Origin: an uncultured Collinsella sp.
GTDB lineage: Bacteria; Actinomycetota; Coriobacteriia; Coriobacteriales; Coriobacteriaceae
Length of the DNA: 37,115 nucleotides
Reading direction: 5' to 3'
NCBI GenBank assembly: GCA_902494765.1
Contig: CABUUK010000016.1
Span: forward strand, 1-37,115
This document shows, in pieces, positions 34,194 through 37,115 of the stretch; within the stretch, counting starts at the first letter, position 1, and every line of letters begins with the position of its first letter. Under the pieces are notes generated by a model. That model searched no databases and was not told the DNA's origin. It saw only the letters and a program-made list of their open reading frames with translations. The translations under genes and the position numbers were made by a program.

Positions 34194-34223
34194 TTGCCCG
34201 GCCAGCTCTTTTTGATTTAAAAT
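34194..34223 (+). promoter_or_regulatory. Putative promoter of rsgA
   Basis: TTGCCC (34194-34199), 18-nt spacer, TAAAAT (34218-34223). It overlaps the second copy of the CTCTTTTTGATTTA sequence. Confidence 0.5.
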
Positions 34224-34261
34224 ACCTGCTCAGTTGTGATTTATGGTGCTGGGAGGCGCTT

Positions 34262-35446
34262 GTGGGCAAGGCTAAGGCTAAAGCGAAGAAAAAGACGACG
34301 GGGGCGCGGGCTAAGCGCGATCGTCGTCGGAAGCTTGCGACCGAGGCCCCCGCATCAGCCGAGGAGCTGCTGGCAAACGTGCCGGGACTCGACGCGCTGC
34401 AGGATGTTCCGGCGTTCGATGACCTGCCGGTCGATGAAGCTCAGCAGGCGGCATTTGACGACTTTTGCGCACATGCCGAGGAGCCCGAGCAGATGCAGCT
34501 TGGCGCCGTGGTGCGCTTGGATCGCGGGTTTCCGCTGGTGGCGACTGCCGATGATGCCTTCCGCGCCGAGCATGCCGTGGGGTTTGCCAAGTCGCGCGGC
34601 GAGGACGAGGTCCTGCTGCCTGCCGTGGGCGACCGTGTGGTGGTGCGCCGCGCTCCCGGGCACGATATGGGCGTGATTGAGTGCGTGCTGCCACGCCGTA
34701 CGAGCTTTGAGCGTTGGCGCGGCCGTGCCCGTGGAGAGCGCCAGGTGCTCTGCTCCAACGTGGATAGCGTGCTAATCGTGCAGGCGCTCGGTGCCGGTGA
34801 GGTGCTGCTCGACCGCGTGGCGCGCTCGCTGGTGTTGGCGCTCGACTGCGATGCCGAGCCGGTGGTGGTGCTCACCAAAGCTGACCGCTGCGATGCCGAG
34901 GAGCTCGAGCGCGATCTGGACCGCGTGCGCCGCCTAGTGGGCCCGGACGTGCGCGTGATCGTGACGTCTTCTGCCGAGGGCCGCGGCCTGGACGAGGTCC
35001 GTGCCTGCGTGCCTGCCGGGAGCTGCGCCATGATTCTGGGCGAGTCGGGTGCCGGCAAGTCGACGCTGCTCAATGCACTGCTGGGCCACGATACGTTGGC
35101 GACCGGCGGTGTGCGCGAACGCGACGACCAGGGCCGTCACACTACCGTCGCGCGCGTGATGGTGGCGCTGCCGGGCGACGCCGGCGTGATCGCCGATGCC
35201 CCGGGCCTGCGCAGCCTACCGCTCGTGGGTCACGAGCGGGGTCTGGCGTGCGCCTTCCCCGAGATTGTCGAGGCATCGCACGCGTGCCGGTTTGGCGATT
35301 GCACGCATACCCATGAGCCGGGCTGCGCCGTTCGCGAGGCCGAGGACGCCGGGCAGATCGACAGCCTGCGTCTGGAAACGTTCCAAAACCTGGCGTCATC
35401 CATGCGCGTGAGCGCTCAAATGCTCGATCCCGATGTCCATCTGTAA
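34262..35446 (+). CDS. rsgA: Ribosome small-subunit-dependent GTPase RsgA
   Basis: Circularly permuted GTPase that helps mature the 30S subunit; 394 aa. An N-terminal Lys/Arg-rich tail (1-25) and a linker lead to the OB fold (about 75-150). The permuted G domain has G4 TKAD (205-208) before G1 GESGAGKST (260-268) and G3 DAPGLR. The C-terminal zinc knuckle Cys342, Cys347, His349, Cys355 has the same spacing as E. coli YjeQ. The basic tail and acidic linker, about 70 residues ahead of the OB fold, are longer than in most RsgA. GTG start, GGGAGG 5 nt upstream. Ended by a strong terminator. Confidence 0.94.
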   Translation: MGKAKAKAKKKTTGARAKRDRRRKLATEAPASAEELLANVPGLDALQDVPAFDDLPVDEAQQAAFDDFCAHAEEPEQMQLGAVVRLDRGFPLVATADDAFRAEHAVGFAKSRGEDEVLLPAVGDRVVVRRAPGHDMGVIECVLPRRTSFERWRGRARGERQVLCSNVDSVLIVQALGAGEVLLDRVARSLVLALDCDAEPVVVLTKADRCDAEELERDLDRVRRLVGPDVRVIVTSSAEGRGLDEVRACVPAGSCAMILGESGAGKSTLLNALLGHDTLATGGVRERDDQGRHTTVARVMVALPGDAGVIADAPGLRSLPLVGHERGLACAFPEIVEASHACRFGDCTHTHEPGCAVREAEDAGQIDSLRLETFQNLASSMRVSAQMLDPDVHL

Positions 35447-35463
35447 TTGATTTTTCCTATGAC

Positions 35464-35498
35464 AGCCGTCTCCCAACTGTTCGGGAGACGGCTTTTTT
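35464..35498 (+). terminator. Terminator of rsgA
   Basis: AGCCGTCTCCC (35464-35474) pairs perfectly with GGGAGACGGCT (35483-35493), 8-nt loop, T6. Confidence 0.92.
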
Positions 35499-35536
35499 GC
35501 TGCGGAAAAGCCTCGAAACATGCAGTTTGCTGACGT

Positions 35537-35601
35537 GCTGACCAAAACCTTGCCACGAGCTTGACGGGCTGGTCAGCTTTTGGTCAGCGATTGGTTTGAC
35601 A
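35537..35601 (+). promoter_or_regulatory. Repeat-rich region upstream of the Tad operon
   Basis: GCTGACCAAAA (35537-35547) and TTTTGGTCAGC (35578-35588) form a perfect 11-bp inverted repeat; a third half-site GGTCAGC lies at 35571-35577. TTGACA at 35596-35601 could be a -35, but no good -10 follows at 17 nt. Possible operator of the downstream pilus genes. Confidence 0.4.
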
Positions 35602-35698
35602 TCGAAAACCAAGATCGCGATTGCGCCGCTTTGCGCTCTGACCGCCCAGACAATGGTGGTACGGACATTCGCCCGGCACTGCCATGAGAGGAGCGGCC

Positions 35699-36358
35699 GT
35701 GAACAAGAGCAAGCGCATCGCCATCAGTCTGGTCGCGGGCGTGCTCGCTGCTCTGCTCTGCATGGTTTACGGCTCGTCGATCCGCTCGCAAGCCGAACAG
35801 GTCCAGGCTGAGACCTTGGCCAAGTACGGTGGCGATCGCGTCGAGGTATGCGTCGCGGCGCGCGATATCGATGTGGGCGAGACCCTCGATGAGACCAATG
35901 TCATAACCCAGGAATGGCTGACGAGTTTGCTGCCGCGTGACGCGGCGACCGAGCTGCGCCAGGTACGCGGCGACGTGACGACTTCACGTATTCCCAAAAA
36001 CGCCGTGATCTGCAATGTCTACACCAAGGCCGAGAGCCACAAGCTCGAGGTGCCTAAGGGCAAGGTCGCCGTTTCGGTGGCGGTCGATGCCGAGCACTCG
36101 GTCGGCGGTGCCACGGGCGTGGGCAGCTATGTGGACGTGTACGTGCAAAAAGATGGCGTAACCGATCGACTGTGCGGCGCGCACGTGATCGATACCAGTG
36201 AGAATTCCGGTGCCACGCGCGAGGGCAAGATCGAATGGGTGACGCTGGCGGCTGACCCCGAAGACGTCAAGGAACTGCTGGGAGCCTCGGGCAAGGGAAC
36301 GGTCAGCTTGACGATTCCCGCCACGGCGCGCGGCAAAAAGAGCGGAGGCGACGAGTGA
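35699..36358 (+). CDS. cpaB: Tad pilus assembly protein CpaB/RcpC-like (SAF domain)
   Basis: 219 aa. An N-terminal transmembrane helix (about 7-25) is followed by an SAF domain (about 48-110: VEVCVAARDIDVGETLDETNV...IPKNAVI) and a beta-rich C-terminal part (KGKVAVSVAVDAEHSVGG...GSYVDVYV), the architecture of CpaB/RcpC/FlgA-like proteins. In Tad systems CpaB sits at the envelope and helps assemble the secretin or pilus base. The GTG at 35699 was chosen because GAGAGGAG lies 5 nt upstream; an ATG at 35684 precedes that site. Overlaps the next gene by ATGA, so the two are translationally coupled. Confidence 0.85.
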   Translation: MNKSKRIAISLVAGVLAALLCMVYGSSIRSQAEQVQAETLAKYGGDRVEVCVAARDIDVGETLDETNVITQEWLTSLLPRDAATELRQVRGDVTTSRIPKNAVICNVYTKAESHKLEVPKGKVAVSVAVDAEHSVGGATGVGSYVDVYVQKDGVTDRLCGAHVIDTSENSGATREGKIEWVTLAADPEDVKELLGASGKGTVSLTIPATARGKKSGGDE

Positions 36359-37115
36359 TGAAGGCGATCTGGCTTGCGTGCTGCGCGTGCGGCGATTACG
36401 GGCTGTTGCAGCAGGAAGTCGAGGGCCGTGATGCGGGTGCACAGGTGCTTCGCGTGGGTGACCTGGACGGGCTGGTTTCCATGGCGCGGGCGTTTCCGTC
36501 GCGCCGCGGGGCTGCCATCATCGCGGCGTCTCTGTTTGATATCGAAGATGTGCGCAAGACTGTTGCGCGCCTGACGGCCGAAGGCCGCGTGAGTCGCGTG
36601 GTCGTGTTGATAGAAGCGCTCGATCCGTCGGATATCGAGGGACTGTTTCGCGCGGGGGCGACCGAGGTCATCGCTGCGCACAGTATATGCGGCAACGGGC
36701 GCGCGGGCGAGGGAGCGGTTGATTCCGATCGGCGCATGACGATTGAGCCCGATGCTTTTGTTGATAGGGAACCCGGGGCGCCTCGCGCTACAAGAGGCCC
36801 GCGTGTTGATGATTATGGAAAAGCGGAAGCCGAGCATGGTCGGCGCCCCCGGAACCCCCTTGTATACGATGACGCTGGAGGGCCGGCACAGCATGCTGGC
36901 GACTCCCCGGCTGTAGATATGGGATACGTGCACGGCGTGAATCTGGCGGATGAACTCGACGAAGTTGAGGGCTTTGCCGGGTGCGGCGAGTTGTCGCTGA
37001 TGCAGCATGAGCAGATTGCACAGAACGAGCCTGCCTTGCAGACCGAACAAGCTGCCATGCCGGCTTGGACGCAGCGTGTGGTTGCGGAGGGGGAGACGGG
37101 GACGCTGTCGCCGAC
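36358..37115 (+). CDS. CpaE/TadZ-like protein, partial (runs off the window)
   Basis: Open from ATG 36358 to the window end, at least 252 aa, 3' end missing. The first 110 residues look like a degenerate receiver domain: IWLACCACGDYGLLQQE, AAIIAASLFDIEDV, VVVLIEAL, and LFRAGATEVIAA, the last resembling the 'AGA-D-L' turn of response regulators, but without the phosphoacceptor Asp set. Residues 115-250 are charged, proline-containing and probably disordered. In Tad loci, CpaE/TadZ proteins have this receiver-like part followed by a MinD/ParA-type ATPase that places the pilus at the pole; here the ATPase would lie beyond the edge (inference). Translationally coupled to cpaB. Confidence 0.65.
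   Translation, partial: MKAIWLACCACGDYGLLQQEVEGRDAGAQVLRVGDLDGLVSMARAFPSRRGAAIIAASLFDIEDVRKTVARLTAEGRVSRVVVLIEALDPSDIEGLFRAGATEVIAAHSICGNGRAGEGAVDSDRRMTIEPDAFVDREPGAPRATRGPRVDDYGKAEAEHGRRPRNPLVYDDAGGPAQHAGDSPAVDMGYVHGVNLADELDEVEGFAGCGELSLMQHEQIAQNEPALQTEQAAMPAWTQRVVAEGETGTLSP

Noticed and set aside
1..37115. Avoidance of GATC because of the GATC R-M system
   Set aside because: GATC is frequent in many genes here, for example throughout pheS and pheT, so no depletion is evident by eye.

Overview
The window is dense, mostly GC-rich (lower in 10.3-11.9 kb and some intergenic stretches) and chromosomal in character. Its gene content and style fit a gut Coriobacteriia, most likely Collinsella or a close relative: an L-2-hydroxyisocaproate-type dehydrogenase, MetA, a DUF4012 membrane protein, an M32 carboxypeptidase, a T-box-controlled pheST, an ECF cobalt/nickel importer and the start of a Tad pilus locus. 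The genus is inferred from these features; no rRNA gene is present.

Region by region. 0-6.2 kb carries metabolic genes: a 2-hydroxyacid dehydrogenase divergent from metA (with the Glu111 that marks acetyl-CoA users), 5-formyl-THF cyclo-ligase and a large M16C metalloprotease. 6.2-12.6 kb looks like an accessory island. It opens with an unusual array of GAGAGATAA repeats in front of a Schlafen-AlbA/HATPase/winged-helix protein, then holds an unrecognised small gene, a divergent GATC-type restriction-modification pair (C5 methylase and Sau3AI/MutH-like nuclease) and a DUF5710 zinc-motif protein. It ends next to a tRNA-Val(GAC). 13-18 kb has a DMT exporter, the DUF4012 protein and glmM. 18-24 kb has an M32 carboxypeptidase, then a T-box riboswitch and pheS-pheT. 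24-27 kb holds cbiM(N)-cbiQ-cbiO, a complete metal importer with its own promoter. 27-31 kb has a phospholipase-C-like protein, a nuclease-like protein related to AbiEi/DUF559 proteins, and pyruvate kinase. 31-35.5 kb has a Ca2+-type P-ATPase whose leader can fold over its ribosome-binding site, and rsgA. The right edge enters a Tad pilus operon (CpaB-like and CpaE/TadZ-like, the latter cut by the window end).

The gaps between genes are unusually rich in inverted repeats: paired 18-nt motifs at 2.95-3.09 kb, the iteron block at 6.46-6.70 kb, a nested 99-nt hairpin after glmM, a 21-bp inverted repeat at 29.04-29.17 kb and a 91-nt two-tier palindrome at 34.02-34.11 kb. The most promising candidate for an undescribed system is the repeat array and its adjacent AlbA/HATPase gene, placed beside the restriction-modification pair.
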